DNA of 64,000 nucleotides from Devosia sp. Root436 (GCF_001426345.1 NZ_LMEM01000015.1:62001-126000), one strand, 5' to 3'; shown: positions 17,514 to 26,706, numbered from the stretch's first letter. The notes: generated from the sequence alone by a model not told the origin. Numbers and translations are program-made.

Positions 17514-19409
17514 CTATTCCGCTGCGGGCAGGCCGCGTTTTACGAAGCCGTCGGGGTCGTTGGCGGTTTGCAGCAGCTTTTCCTCGGCCTCGGTGGCCTC
17601 GCGCTGGCGGTTCCACATCTGGGCGTAGAGGCCATCATGGGCCAGCAGCGCCGTGTGGTGGCCGCGCTCGGCGACAACGCCGTCGCGCAGCACCAGGATT
17701 TCATCGGCATTGACGACGGTGGAGAGCCGGTGGGCGATGACGACGGTGGTGCGGTTGCGCGACACCACGTCGAGTGCCGACTGAATGTCGCGCTCGGTCT
17801 TGGTGTCGAGGGCCGAGGTGGCCTCATCGAGGATGAGGATGGACGGTGCCTTGAGGATGGTGCGGGCGATCGCGACGCGCTGCTTCTCGCCGCCGGAGAG
17901 CTTGAGGCCGCGCTCGCCCACCGGGGTCTCGTAGCCTTTGGGCAGGGTTTCGATGAAGGGGCCGACCTGGGCCATGGCGGCAGCGGCGCGCACATCCTCG
18001 GCGCTGGCGCCGGGGCGGCCATATTCGATGTTGTAGCCGATGGTGTCGTTGAACAGCACCGTATCCTGGGGGACCATGCCGATGGCCGAGCGCAGGCTTT
18101 CCTGCGTGACGTCGCGCAAATCCTGGCCGTCGATGGTGATCGAGCCGGTGCTGACATCGTAGAAGCGATAGAGCAACCGCGAAATGGTGGACTTGCCGGC
18201 GCCGGTGGGCCCGACAATGGCGACGGTCTTGCCGGCCGGGACTTCGAAACTGACGCCCTTGAGGATGGGGCGCTCGGGATCGTAGTGGAAGGTCACATTG
18301 TCGAAGCGGATGACCGGGCCGGTGACGGCCAGGGGCCGGGCATCGGACTTGTCCTGCACTTCGGGAGCCTGGTCGAGCAGCTTGAACATTTCCTCGATGT
18401 CGGTGAGGCCCTGGCGCAATTCGCGGTAGACGAAGCCGATGAAGTTGAGCGGCCGGTAGATCTGCATCAGGAAGGTGTTGAGCAGGACGAAATCACCCAG
18501 GGTCAGCGTGCCATCCATGACGCCCAGGATGGACATGATGGCGATGATGAGGAAGCCGGTATAGAAAATGACGGCCTGGCCGAAATTGAGGAAGCCCAGA
18601 GAGGTCCAGATACGGATGGCGGAGCGCTCGTAGCCGGCCATGGACTGGTCGTAGCGCTCGGCTTCCATCTTCTCGTTGGCGAAATACTTGACCGTCTCGT
18701 AGTTGAGCAGGCTGTCGATGGCCTTGCCATTGGCATCGGTATCGGAATTGTTCATGTCGCGGCGGATAGAAATCCGCCAGTTCGACGCCTTGATGGTGAA
18801 GTAGAGATAGCCCCAGATCATCACCACCAGCACGCCGAGATAGCTGATGCCGAACATCCAGACGAAGATGACGGCGGTGATGACGAATTCGACGATGGTC
18901 GGGGCGATGTTGAGCATGGCGAACCGGACCACGGTTTCGATGCCCTTGGTGCCGCGCTCGATGACCCGGCTCAGCCCGCCGGTGCGGCGCGCCAGATGGA
19001 AGCGCAGCGACAGGCGATGCAGATGATGGAAGGTCTGCAAAGCCAGCTTGCGCACGGCATGCTGGCCGACGCTGGCGAACAGGACGTCGCGCAATTGCTG
19101 CAGGCCCGCATCGATGACGTTGCCCAGGACATAGGCGATGACCAGCACGATGGGCACAGCCAGGCCGAGCACCAGCGCGCCGTTGGGCGCCGATCCATCA
19201 AGGCTGTCGATAATGCCCTTATAGGCAAAGGGAATGAGGGTAGTCGCGACCTTGCTCAGCAGCAGCGCGCCGACGGCCAGCATCACGCGCAGGCGCAAAT
19301 CCGGGCGATTGGCGGGCCACATATAGGCCCACAGGTTGCGAACTGTAGAGAACAGCGATCCTTCGTCCGCGCTGACGGACGGCTTCTTCTCGGCGGTGTC
19401 AGACGACAT
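17514..19409 (-). CDS. atm1: Atm1/ABCB7-type ABC exporter (fused permease and ATPase)
   Basis: A 631-residue half-transporter. Residues about 35-330 form a six-helix exporter domain, with the conserved helix turn TGGLSRVIERGTKGIE that is characteristic of Atm1/HMT1 proteins. The ATPase has Walker A VGPTGAGKST (about 395), signature LSGGEKQRVAIART (about 500) and Walker B LILDEATSALD (about 525). Known family members export glutathione-linked sulfur or heavy-metal complexes. The ATG shares its A with the TGA of the upstream ArsR gene (TGATG), so both are co-translated. The ArsR metal box suggests a metal-detoxification role; this is inference from context. Confidence 0.92.
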   Translation of the reverse strand: MSSDTAEKKPSVSADEGSLFSTVRNLWAYMWPANRPDLRLRVMLAVGALLLSKVATTLIPFAYKGIIDSLDGSAPNGALVLGLAVPIVLVIAYVLGNVIDAGLQQLRDVLFASVGQHAVRKLALQTFHHLHRLSLRFHLARRTGGLSRVIERGTKGIETVVRFAMLNIAPTIVEFVITAVIFVWMFGISYLGVLVVMIWGYLYFTIKASNWRISIRRDMNNSDTDANGKAIDSLLNYETVKYFANEKMEAERYDQSMAGYERSAIRIWTSLGFLNFGQAVIFYTGFLIIAIMSILGVMDGTLTLGDFVLLNTFLMQIYRPLNFIGFVYRELRQGLTDIEEMFKLLDQAPEVQDKSDARPLAVTGPVIRFDNVTFHYDPERPILKGVSFEVPAGKTVAIVGPTGAGKSTISRLLYRFYDVSTGSITIDGQDLRDVTQESLRSAIGMVPQDTVLFNDTIGYNIEYGRPGASAEDVRAAAAMAQVGPFIETLPKGYETPVGERGLKLSGGEKQRVAIARTILKAPSILILDEATSALDTKTERDIQSALDVVSRNRTTVVIAHRLSTVVNADEILVLRDGVVAERGHHTALLAHDGLYAQMWNRQREATEAEEKLLQTANDPDGFVKRGLPAAE

Positions 19410-19753
19410 CAGGCGGGTTCCGCTTCCAATTTGGATGGAGCGGGACTAAATCCCGCAATCATGCCGGAATAAGCCGCACCCAGGGCGGACAGCCGGTCAT
19501 GCTGGACAATGTAGCAATTGCGCGTGCCGCGCGGCTTGCGTTCGATCAGGCCCGCATCGAGCAGCACCTTGATATGCTGGCTGACAGTGGACTGGGCCAG
19601 GGTCAGCTCGTCGGTGACGTCGGCGCAGCAGCATTCGCCGCGCTCCTGCCTGGCCAGGATGCGCAGGATATTGAGGCGCACCGGGTGGCCCATCGCTCGC
19701 ATGATGTTGGCAATATCGTCGTCGTGCATGGCCTGATCTTGGTTGATCGTCAT
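19409..19753 (-). CDS. ArsR/SmtB-family metalloregulator
   Basis: A 114-residue winged-helix repressor. RAMGHPVRLNILRIL leads into the metal box ECCCADV with three adjacent cysteines, Cys41-Cys43, at the place of the ELCVC box of ArsR. The recognition helix is TLAQSTVSQHIKVL. In the family, such cysteines bind As(III), Cd or Pb and release DNA. It is coupled to the Atm1-type exporter downstream and has a dyad across its own start codon, which suggests autoregulation. The CCC arrangement differs from the textbook CVC box, so the preferred metal is open. Confidence 0.92.
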   Translation of the reverse strand: MTINQDQAMHDDDIANIMRAMGHPVRLNILRILARQERGECCCADVTDELTLAQSTVSQHIKVLLDAGLIERKPRGTRNCYIVQHDRLSALGAAYSGMIAGFSPAPSKLEAEPA

Positions 19754-19761
19754 TTGACGAT
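19746..19761. promoter_or_regulatory. Candidate ArsR operator overlapping its start codon
   Basis: A perfect inverted repeat, ATCGTCA-TT-TGACGAT, with the start codon in its centre (19751-19753). Location and symmetry fit autorepression of the arsR-atm1 operon. ArsR sites are often upstream rather than over the start, so it could also act in translation. Confidence 0.45.
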
Positions 19762-19788
19762 AAAATGGGGTCTCGCGGGCAAATAATC

Positions 19789-19814
19789 AATGGCCCGCCG
19801 GAGGGCGGGCCATT
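19789..19814 (-). terminator. Terminator hairpin after the LysM gene
   Basis: An 11-base perfect stem AATGGCCCGCC / GGCGGGCCATT with a 4-base loop, between the LysM stop at 19890 and the arsR promoter. T-rich tracts flank both sides, so it may work in both directions. Confidence 0.75.
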
Positions 19815-19889
19815 TTGTACGATGGTTTTTTGCGTATTGCAGCGCTTCCGAACCTCAATACCGCTCACACTTTTGCTGGAAGCGCTCCG

Positions 19890-21734
19890 CTAGTTCGGCA
19901 GATCGAACACCTGACCGGGGTAGATGCGATCCGGATCGCGGATCTGGCCGGTATTGGCGTCGTAGATGGTGGTGTATTTTATGCCCTCGCCATAGACGCG
20001 GCGGGCAATGGTCCAGAGATTGTCGCCACGGCGGATGATGGCCTTGCCGGAAGCGAAACGCTCGGCATCGGGACCACCCACGGCTACCGCGACCAGAGTG
20101 GGCACGGCGGGCTCGGCGGCAGGCGCCGGTTCGGCCGCTGGAGCCGGGGCCTTGGGTTCAGCCGCGACGGGAGCGGCCTGGGCGGTGGCGGCAGGGGCCG
20201 GTTCGACAGCAGCAGGCTCGGCCGGAGTGGTGGCGGGCGCAGCAGCGGGTTCCGCGGGTGCGGCGGCTGGAACGGCCTCGGCAGCGGGAACAGCCTCGGC
20301 GGTGGTGGTTGCGGGCTCGGCGGGTGCGGGTGTGGGCGCCTCGGCGACCGCGGCCGGAGCGTCTGCCACAGGCAGTTCCACGACGAAATCGACCTCGGCA
20401 CGGGCGGCCACTTCGGCGCTGCCCGCCTGAAGCATGTCGATGCGGACGCGCTGTTCGGGCTGCGTCAGCACCTTGCCGGCCTCGACCAGCCAGCGGCCAT
20501 CGGTCACCACCGCATCGGCGATGAAACTATCCTCGACATAAAGGCGCATGGTGGCGCCTTCCGGACCGGCACCGGCGAAGAAGGTGCGATCACCCTCGAT
20601 TTCGATGGCGTCGATGGTCGGCGGCACGGCAACTGCAACAGCGGCCGGAGCTTCGGGAGCGACAGGCTTCGCTACCGGCACGGCAGCAGGCGTTTCGGCA
20701 ACCGGCGCGGCCGGCGCAGTGGCTGGCTCGACGGCGGCGACCGCGACTGACGGCTCCGGAGCAGGCGCGGACGGCTCGGCCGCCGGTGCAGGTTCGGCTG
20801 GTGCCGGTTCTGCGGCAGGCACGGGTTCCGTGGCTGGCGGGGGCTCGCTAGTCGGCGCCGCAGGCGGTTCGGCAGCAGGGGCGGCGGCGGCGGCCGGAGA
20901 TTCAGGCGCAGCCGGCGGGGTTGCGGCGGGCACGGCCGGCTCGGTCGCTGCGGGCGCAGCAGGCGGTTCGGCCGGAGGGACTGCAGCTGGTTCGGGTGCT
21001 GGCGCCGGAGCCGGCGTCGCGGCAGGAGCCGGAGCGGCGGCCGGCGGCGCGACCGGGTCGGCTGCGGCGAGCTGGGTGGTGGTTTCGGCGCCGGGGCGGT
21101 CGAGGCCCTGCAGCACTTCGCTGATGGCGCCGGGGGTGCTGGCGACGACCAGCGGCTCGCTGGTCTTGTCGTCGTTGATGACGACGACGAAGGACTGGGC
21201 GGCGCGGCCGGTCTTGCCGGCTTCGGCCAGGGTGATTTCGGTGCCGCCGGGCGGGATCGGCGCATCGGGGACAAGCACCCAGTCGCCGCTGGATTCCACG
21301 GTGGCTTTGCCCAGGAGGGATTCGCCGGAATAGACCTCGATCTCGGTGCCGGGCGTGCCGCTGCCGGCGATGACCACGGAACCATCGGGCTCGGCGCGGA
21401 GCAGGCCGAAGGTGGCGGCGATCAGGTCGTCGGGGATAGCTGGCGCTGGGGTAACATCCAGCGCAGGCTCGCCGACGGTGGCTGCGGCACTGGGCTCCAC
21501 AACCGCGACTTCGTCGGCCGCAGGCGCTTCGGCTTCGGTCGTGGCGATAGCGGGCGACCTGGGCAGGATGCCGGCATCGGTCATCTTGCCGCGCAGGCAA
21601 ACGCCCATGCCATCTTCGGAATTGAAACAGGTGACGACGGAAGGACCCGCCAGGACACCGATTATGACTGCGAGGGTAACCGCCGCCGCCCCGATGGTGA
21701 GCGCAAGAGGTTGTTTCGGAGCGGTTTCGGCCAG
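19890..21734 (-). CDS. Membrane-anchored LysM protein with a long Ala/Pro/Glu-rich linker
   Basis: The C-terminal 50 residues form a LysM peptidoglycan-binding domain (RRGDNLWTIARRVYGEG, DPDRIYPGQVFDLP). Two repeated beta domains precede it: one at about residues 70-180 (GSVVIAGSGTPGTEIEVY) and one with RTFFAGAGPEGATMRLYVED. They are joined by Ala/Pro/Glu linkers. The first ATG (21608) would start inside the protein. The frame stays open upstream and encodes one transmembrane helix, LALTIGAAAVTLAVIIGVLAG, but the only start there is CTG 21734, which has GGAGG five bases upstream. I chose it: 614 residues, N-terminus in the cytoplasm, LysM in the periplasm. The role is probably envelope scaffolding. 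Confidence 0.8.
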   Translation of the reverse strand: MAETAPKQPLALTIGAAAVTLAVIIGVLAGPSVVTCFNSEDGMGVCLRGKMTDAGILPRSPAIATTEAEAPAADEVAVVEPSAAATVGEPALDVTPAPAIPDDLIAATFGLLRAEPDGSVVIAGSGTPGTEIEVYSGESLLGKATVESSGDWVLVPDAPIPPGGTEITLAEAGKTGRAAQSFVVVINDDKTSEPLVVASTPGAISEVLQGLDRPGAETTTQLAAADPVAPPAAAPAPAATPAPAPAPEPAAVPPAEPPAAPAATEPAVPAATPPAAPESPAAAAAPAAEPPAAPTSEPPPATEPVPAAEPAPAEPAPAAEPSAPAPEPSVAVAAVEPATAPAAPVAETPAAVPVAKPVAPEAPAAVAVAVPPTIDAIEIEGDRTFFAGAGPEGATMRLYVEDSFIADAVVTDGRWLVEAGKVLTQPEQRVRIDMLQAGSAEVAARAEVDFVVELPVADAPAAVAEAPTPAPAEPATTTAEAVPAAEAVPAAAPAEPAAAPATTPAEPAAVEPAPAATAQAAPVAAEPKAPAPAAEPAPAAEPAVPTLVAVAVGGPDAERFASGKAIIRRGDNLWTIARRVYGEGIKYTTIYDANTGQIRDPDRIYPGQVFDLPN

Positions 21735-21784
21735 TTTGTCCTCCAGGACGATTGTGGCAGTCGTCCCGCGGACGAGCTACCCGG

Positions 21785-23401
21785 TTAAGCCACTTTCTCT
21801 GTCGTCCCCTGCGCCGCTTCAGTTTTCAACAGCTTGTAGGTGATCGATTCATACAGAGCTTCAAAGGACGCATCAATGATGTTGGGAGAAACGCCGATGG
21901 TGTACCAGCGCTCGCCGGTGCCATCGCGGCTTTCGACCAGTACACGGGTGACCGCGCCCGTGCCGCCGTCCAGGATACGCACCTTGAAGTCGACCAGTTC
22001 AAGGTCCTCGATGCGGCTCGAATATTTGCCCAAGTCCTTGCGCATGGCCAAATCCAGGGCGTTGACGGGGCCGTTGCCCTCGGCCACCGACATCAGCAAT
22101 TCGCCCTCGACGCGGATTTTCACCACCGCTTCGGTGACGGTTATCTCCTCGCCCTGGGCGTTGTGGCGGCGCTCGACGCTGGCGCGATAGTTCTCGACGG
22201 TGAAGTAGCTGGGCAGCGTGCCGAGCACCTCATGGGCGAGAATGGCGAAGGAAGCGTCGGCGCCGTCATAGGAATAGCCGCGCGATTCGCGCTCCTTGAC
22301 GGTGGCGAGGAGCTTTTCGAGGCGCCGATCATCCTTGCCGAGTTCGATGCCGTGGCGGGCCAGAGCCGTCAGCAGGTTGGACTTGCCGGCCTGCTGGCTG
22401 ACCATGATGGAGCGCTCGTTGCCGACGCTTTCGGGCGGCACATGCTCGTAGGTCGAAAAGTCCTTGAGCAGAGCCGAGGCGTGGATGCCGGCCTTGGTGG
22501 CGAAGGCGGAGGCGCCGACATAGGGCGCCTGCCGCGCCGGGGCGCGATTGAGCCGGTCGTCGAAGGCGCGCGAAATCTGCGTCAGGCGCGGGAGGCGCGT
22601 GGCGTCGATGCCGGTTTCGAACCTGTCGGCATAATAAGGCTTCAGAACCAGGGTGGGGATAAGTGAGACGAGATTGGCATTGCCGCAGCGCTCGCCGATG
22701 CCGTTGAGGGTGCCCTGGATGTGGCGAACGCCGGCATCCACGGCCGCCAGCGTGTTGGCGACCGCCTGGCCGGTATCGTCATGGGCGTGAATTCCCAACC
22801 GCGACCCCGGCGCTATTGTCAGCACACTGGTAACAATTGCCGCCACCTCGGAGGGCATGGTGCCGCCATTGGTGTCGCAGAGGACGACCCAGCGGGCGCC
22901 GGCATCGAGAGCGGTTTTGACACAGGACAGGGCATAATCGGGATTGGCCTTGAAGCCATCGAAGAAGTGCTCGCAATCGATCAGCGCTTCCTTGCCCGCT
23001 GCTACGGCGGCGGCGACGGTATCGCGGAGATTGTCGAGATTTTCGTCGAGGGTGATTTCGAGCGCGACCTTGACCTGGTGGTCCCAGCTCTTGGCGACGA
23101 AGCAGGTGGCATCTGCCAGCGAATTGAGCAGACCCTGCACGCCCGGATCGTTGGCGGCGGAGCGCCCTGCCCGCTTGGTCATGCCGAAGGCGGTGAACCT
23201 GGCCCTGGTGGTGCGCTTGCGGTCGAAAAACTCGGTATCGACCGGGTTGGCGCCGGGATAGCCGCCTTCGACATAGTCCACACCGAGATCATCGAGCATG
23301 CGGGCAATGGAAATCTTGTCCTCGAGCGAAAACTCGATTCCGGCCGTCTGCGCGCCATCGCGCAGGGTGGTGTCGAACAGGTAGAGACGGTCTTTGGACA
23401 T
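21785..23401 (-). CDS. cimA: (R)-citramalate synthase
   Basis: A 538-residue enzyme condensing pyruvate with acetyl-CoA, the first step of the threonine-independent route to isoleucine. The N-terminal TIM barrel opens DTTLRDGAQ (residues 10-18) and has the metal motif GIHAHDDTG at about 203-211 and GTLNGIGERCGNANL. The C-terminal third is the LeuA-type allosteric domain, usually the isoleucine feedback site. FSLEDKISIARMLDDLGVDYVEGG and length place it with the longer CimA group rather than LeuA or homocitrate synthase. It begins 14 bases after the GFA gene stop on the same strand. Confidence 0.92.
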   Translation of the reverse strand: MSKDRLYLFDTTLRDGAQTAGIEFSLEDKISIARMLDDLGVDYVEGGYPGANPVDTEFFDRKRTTRARFTAFGMTKRAGRSAANDPGVQGLLNSLADATCFVAKSWDHQVKVALEITLDENLDNLRDTVAAAVAAGKEALIDCEHFFDGFKANPDYALSCVKTALDAGARWVVLCDTNGGTMPSEVAAIVTSVLTIAPGSRLGIHAHDDTGQAVANTLAAVDAGVRHIQGTLNGIGERCGNANLVSLIPTLVLKPYYADRFETGIDATRLPRLTQISRAFDDRLNRAPARQAPYVGASAFATKAGIHASALLKDFSTYEHVPPESVGNERSIMVSQQAGKSNLLTALARHGIELGKDDRRLEKLLATVKERESRGYSYDGADASFAILAHEVLGTLPSYFTVENYRASVERRHNAQGEEITVTEAVVKIRVEGELLMSVAEGNGPVNALDLAMRKDLGKYSSRIEDLELVDFKVRILDGGTGAVTRVLVESRDGTGERWYTIGVSPNIIDASFEALYESITYKLLKTEAAQGTTEKVA

Positions 23402-23415
23402 TGGACGTACTCAGG

Positions 23416-23901
23416 TTACTCGGGCCAGCGATCGGTATCGTGGTCGGGATGCTGGTGATTGGTGGATTTGATGGCGGACGCCCAGGCTTCCTGGCCGGTC
23501 TCGGTGGACCCGCCATGTTCGATGCTGGTCAGCGTGTCGAACCAGGGAACGCGGGCCTCATTGCCGGTATTGGCATGGGGCGGGAACAGCTCGGGATGGT
23601 CGAGCGAGCCGATGGTGAAATTGACGCGGTTGCCCTCGGTATTGTCGTAGAACAGCGGCGTGCCGCAATCGCGGCAATAGCCGCGGTCGACATGCTCGGA
23701 ACTGCGGAAGCGCGCCGGGGTGCCGCGGGTCCAGGTGATAGCCTCGCGCGGGGCGGCGACCAGGGCGACAAAGATGTTGCCGACGGCCTTCTGGCACATG
23801 CGGCAGTGGCAGATATGGGCATTGTCGAACATTTCGGTGGCGTGATAGCGCACGGCGCCGCATTGGCAGCCGCCACTGACCTCCATGGCGTAGCGGTCCA
23901 T
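23416..23901 (-). CDS. GFA-family zinc protein (first of a tandem pair)
   Basis: A 161-residue protein of the Gfa (glutathione-dependent formaldehyde-activating enzyme) fold. Zinc ligands are visible as GGCQCGAVRY (Cys12, Cys14), ICHCRMCQ (Cys31, Cys33, Cys36) and YCRDCGTP. Most family members have no proven activity. It overlaps the start of, and is clearly related to, the next gene upstream (23901-24374), including a shared unusual tail NHQHPDHDTDRWPE. The pair is a recent tandem duplication. Confidence 0.88.
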   Translation of the reverse strand: MDRYAMEVSGGCQCGAVRYHATEMFDNAHICHCRMCQKAVGNIFVALVAAPREAITWTRGTPARFRSSEHVDRGYCRDCGTPLFYDNTEGNRVNFTIGSLDHPELFPPHANTGNEARVPWFDTLTSIEHGGSTETGQEAWASAIKSTNHQHPDHDTDRWPE

Positions 23902-24374
23902 CAGCGATCTCCACTGGGCGGCCAGTCATCGGTATCGTGGTCGGGATGCTGGTTGGAATGGATGCCGGCGAGGAAATCGCACCACTCGTCGCTGGACTCC
24001 CGGCGCTCCGGAAGAGCAGTCAGGCCATCGAAGAAGGGCAGCTTGTCGGCCAGGTTGACCTGGATCACCGGGGCGGCGGCCACCGGATCGTCGAAGGCGC
24101 CGATGGCCAGTTCGAGGCCAAAGCGGGTTTCATAGGCCAGCGGGGTGCCGCAATCGCCGCAAAAGGCACGGCGGGCGGCGTTGGACGACTGGAACCATTT
24201 GGGTTCGCCACGGGTCCATTGCGCATTGTGGGCGGTGACCAGCGGGCCGAAGAAACCGCCGAACGCCTTCTGGCACATGCGGCAATGGCAGATGGAGGGA
24301 CGGCCGAGGCGGGTCACGCTGAAGCGCACCGCGCCACATTGGCAGCCGCCGGTGAGGGGCTGGGAACCGGTCAT
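23901..24374 (-). CDS. GFA-family zinc protein (second of a tandem pair)
   Basis: A 157-residue paralogue of the adjacent gene, with GGCQCGAVRFSV, ICHCRMCQKAFGG and FCGDCGTPLAYE holding the zinc cysteines. The C-terminus, SNQHPDHDTDDWPP, matches the neighbour's and is matched at DNA level too. Its ATG overlaps the stop of the DUF559 gene (ATGA), and its end overlaps the next GFA gene, so the three are translated together. Glutathione-formaldehyde chemistry is known for one family member only and is not assumed here. Confidence 0.88.
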   Translation of the reverse strand: MTGSQPLTGGCQCGAVRFSVTRLGRPSICHCRMCQKAFGGFFGPLVTAHNAQWTRGEPKWFQSSNAARRAFCGDCGTPLAYETRFGLELAIGAFDDPVAAAPVIQVNLADKLPFFDGLTALPERRESSDEWCDFLAGIHSNQHPDHDTDDWPPSGDR

Positions 24375-24760
24375 GAGGAGAACTCCGATGGGGTGCCCAA
24401 GCCCCCCTCATCCGCCCTTCGGGCACCTTCTCCCACAAGGGGAGAAGGGGAGCCGGTGGGGGTCTGAAGGGCGTGCCAGACGGCTTCGAGGACGAGTTCG
24501 GGACGGGCGAGGATGTCGTTGTTCCAGAGGCGGAGAAGGCGGAAACCCTGGGCGCGGAGATAGGCGTCGCGGGCGGGATCGGTCGTGGATTCAGCGTGCT
24601 GGGAGCCGTCGGCTTCGACAATGAGCTTGTGCGACAGGCAAACAAGATCCGCGATATAGTCGCCTATCGGAAGCTGGCGGCGAAACTTGTGGTTCGCGAA
24701 ACGTCTGTCGCGGAGAAGAAGCCATAGCTTGGCTTCGGCATCTGTCGGCTCATGACGCAT
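24371..24760 (-). CDS. DUF559 (Vsr-like endonuclease fold) protein
   Basis: A 129-residue protein. RHEPTDAEAKLWLLLRDRR, FRRQLPIGDYIADLVC, HKLIVEADGSQH, and ARDAYLRAQGFRLLRLWNNDIL follow the DUF559 pattern, which keeps the D/E-x-K style acidic residues of the Vsr/restriction endonuclease fold. ATG 24760 is the start; TTG 24781 would add the usual VLRRFAK lead-in. The last 20 or so residues (PSPLVGEGARRADEG) are encoded by a family B repeat. The function is unknown; nucleases are predicted for the family. It probably shares an operon with the GFA pair. Confidence 0.85.
   Translation of the reverse strand: MRHEPTDAEAKLWLLLRDRRFANHKFRRQLPIGDYIADLVCLSHKLIVEADGSQHAESTTDPARDAYLRAQGFRLLRLWNNDILARPELVLEAVWHALQTPTGSPSPLVGEGARRADEGGLGTPSEFSS
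24402..24450. repeat. Family B repeat, copy 2, inside the DUF559 3' end
   Basis: CCCCCCTCATCCGCCCTTCGG then CACCTTCTCCCACAAGGGGA. It lies wholly inside the last codons of the DUF559 gene and provides its C-terminus. Confidence 0.75.
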
Positions 24761-24835
24761 GGACTTTGCGAACCTACGCAATACAGGCGTCTTATCGGTT
24801 CGCCAATCCCTCCGGGCGCGTGGAGACTTCGCAGA

Positions 24836-24966
24836 CCCCTCATCCGCCCTTCGGGCACCTTCTCCCTCAAGGGGAGAAGGGGGTTCCGTGGTTGCCGCAG
24901 CCGCGGTGTTCCCCTCTCCCCTTGAGGGAGAGGGTGGATCGGCCGCAGGCCGAGACGGGTGAGGGG
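24836..24966. repeat. Family B repeats, copies 3 and 4 (inverted pair)
   Basis: One copy (24836-24880) reads CCCCTCATCCGCCCTTCGGG; the second (24911-24966) runs in the opposite sense and ends CGGGTGAGGGG. They fill the gap between cysS and the DUF559 gene and could fold on each other. Confidence 0.7.
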
Positions 24967-24987
24967 TTGGGTCCGCAAACTCAGGCG

Positions 24988-26400
24988 TCACCGCTTCATC
25001 TCCCATTTTGTCTGGCGCTGGCCGGATTCGTCCTTGTAGTCCATCAGGGTGATGCCCTGGCTGGCCAGGTCGTTGCGGATGGAGTCGGCGCGGGCGAAGT
25101 CCTTGGTGTTGAGGGCTGCGAGGCGGGCGGCGATGGCCGATGCGATGTGGGGGGGCTCCTGCCAGCCGTCGTCGGAGGTGATGAGGCTGTCGAGGCCGAA
25201 GCCGAGGAAGCGCAGGGTGGCGGCGAGGCAATGTTTCGCATTGCCCTCGTCGCGGCCGGCCTTCCTGGCGATGAAGTCCAATGCCACGCTGGCGCGGTGG
25301 AAGTTGAGGTCGTCGGCCAGTTCCCCGGCCACGGACGGATCGGGGGCATCGCCGCCGGACAGTTCGGCACCGCGGGCGGCGCGCTGCCAGTCGCGGAGCT
25401 TGGCTTCGGCTTCCTCGAGGCGCCGCACCGAGAAATCGATGGGTTCGCGATAATGGGTCATCAGCATGGCGAGGCGCAGCACGTCGCCGCTCCAGGCGCG
25501 GCCGCCCATGGCGCCGGTTTCCAGCAGATCGTTGATGGTGACGAAATTGCCCAGGCTCTTGCTCATCTTCTGGCCTTCGACCTGCAGGAAGCCGTTATGC
25601 ATCCAGACGTTGGCCATGGCGTGAGTGCCATGGGCGCAGCGGGACTGGGCGATCTCGTTTTCGTGGTGCGGGAAGATGAGGTCGAGCCCGCCGCCATGGA
25701 TGTCGAAGGTCTGGCCGAGATAGCGCTCGGACATGGCCGAACATTCGATGTGCCAGCCGGGGCGGCCGCGGCCCCAGGGGCTGTCCCAGCCGGGTTCGCT
25801 ATCGGACGACTGTTTCCACAGCACGAAGTCGGCCGGGTTCTTCTTGTGGGCCTCGACGGCAATGCGGGCGCCGGCGAGGTTGTCTTCAAGATTGCGGCCG
25901 GAGAGCTGGCCGTAGTCGGGCATGGACTTAACGTCGAAGAGAACTTCGCCCGAGGCATTGTAGGCATGATTGCGGGCGATCAGCTCGGCGATCAGCGTCT
26001 GCATCTGGTCGATATTGTCGGTGGCGCGTGGCTGGATGGTCGGCTCGAGCGCGCCGAGCGCCCTGGCGTCGGAGAGGAACTGCGTCTCGGTCTTCTCGGT
26101 GACGCGGCGAATGGCCTCGTTGAGCGGCAGATCGGGGAAATCGCGCAAGGCGCGGGCGTTGATCTTGTCGTCGACGTCGGTGATGTTGCGCACATAGGTT
26201 ACGTGCCCGGCACCGTAGACATGGCGCAGCAGGCGGAACAGCAGGTCGAAGACGATGACCGGGCGGGCATTGCCGATATGGGCGAAGTCATAGACCGTGG
26301 GGCCGCAGACATACATGCGCACGTTAGCCGGATCGATCGGACGGAAGTCCTGTTTCTGGCGGGTGAGCGTGTTGTAGAGCTTGAGCTGCGGCGTGGTCAT
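24988..26400 (-). CDS. cysS: Cysteinyl-tRNA synthetase
   Basis: A 470-residue class I synthetase. [19 protein letters not shown] near residue 29 has the zinc cysteine and the HIGH-like box; GWHIECSAM and [15 protein letters not shown] are the zinc and tRNA-recognition motifs; KMSKSLGN is intact. Length is normal for bacterial CysRS. It is the first gene of a minus-strand run toward the DUF559 gene, separated by inverted family B repeats. Confidence 0.96.
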   Translation of the reverse strand: MTTPQLKLYNTLTRQKQDFRPIDPANVRMYVCGPTVYDFAHIGNARPVIVFDLLFRLLRHVYGAGHVTYVRNITDVDDKINARALRDFPDLPLNEAIRRVTEKTETQFLSDARALGALEPTIQPRATDNIDQMQTLIAELIARNHAYNASGEVLFDVKSMPDYGQLSGRNLEDNLAGARIAVEAHKKNPADFVLWKQSSDSEPGWDSPWGRGRPGWHIECSAMSERYLGQTFDIHGGGLDLIFPHHENEIAQSRCAHGTHAMANVWMHNGFLQVEGQKMSKSLGNFVTINDLLETGAMGGRAWSGDVLRLAMLMTHYREPIDFSVRRLEEAEAKLRDWQRAARGAELSGGDAPDPSVAGELADDLNFHRASVALDFIARKAGRDEGNAKHCLAATLRFLGFGLDSLITSDDGWQEPPHIASAIAARLAALNTKDFARADSIRNDLASQGITLMDYKDESGQRQTKWEMKR

Positions 26401-26590
26401 AGCGTCCGTTCCTGGCCATGCGGATTTACGCTGGCAGGCGGGCTCTTCGGGCTATCAAAGAATTCGGGATGAAGAAGACCGCGCCGCCAACGAGTGGTTA
26501 GCAGGTAATAATGCAGCGGTTAATCAGAATGATGCCGGTCTTCATGGCGGTGAGATTGGCCGGAGCAGGCAAGGAAATCAAGCCGAAAAG

Positions 26591-26618
26591 AAAAAAGGGC
26601 GGCTCCACCGAGCCGCCC
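26591..26618 (-). terminator. Rho-independent terminator of the cytochrome c' gene
   Basis: Read on the minus strand: a 9-base perfect stem GGGCGGCTC / GAGCCGCCC with a 4-base loop, followed by six T. It is 96 bases after the cytochrome stop, with the family B repeat in between. Confidence 0.9.
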
Positions 26619-26651
26619 AATCGCTTTGGAGGCGATTCTGAACCAGGAGGA

Positions 26652-26706
26652 AAGGCCCCCTCACCCGCCTTGCTTCGCAAGTCGACCTCTCCCCCAAGGG
26701 AGAGGT
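26652..26706. repeat. Family B repeat, copy 5 (downstream of cytochrome c')
   Basis: AAGGCCCCCTCACCCGCC, a TTGCTTCGCAA hairpin, then GACCTCTCCCCCAAGGGAGA. It is the near-exact reverse complement of the copy at 27266-27320, so the pair brackets the cytochrome c' gene. Confidence 0.8.
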
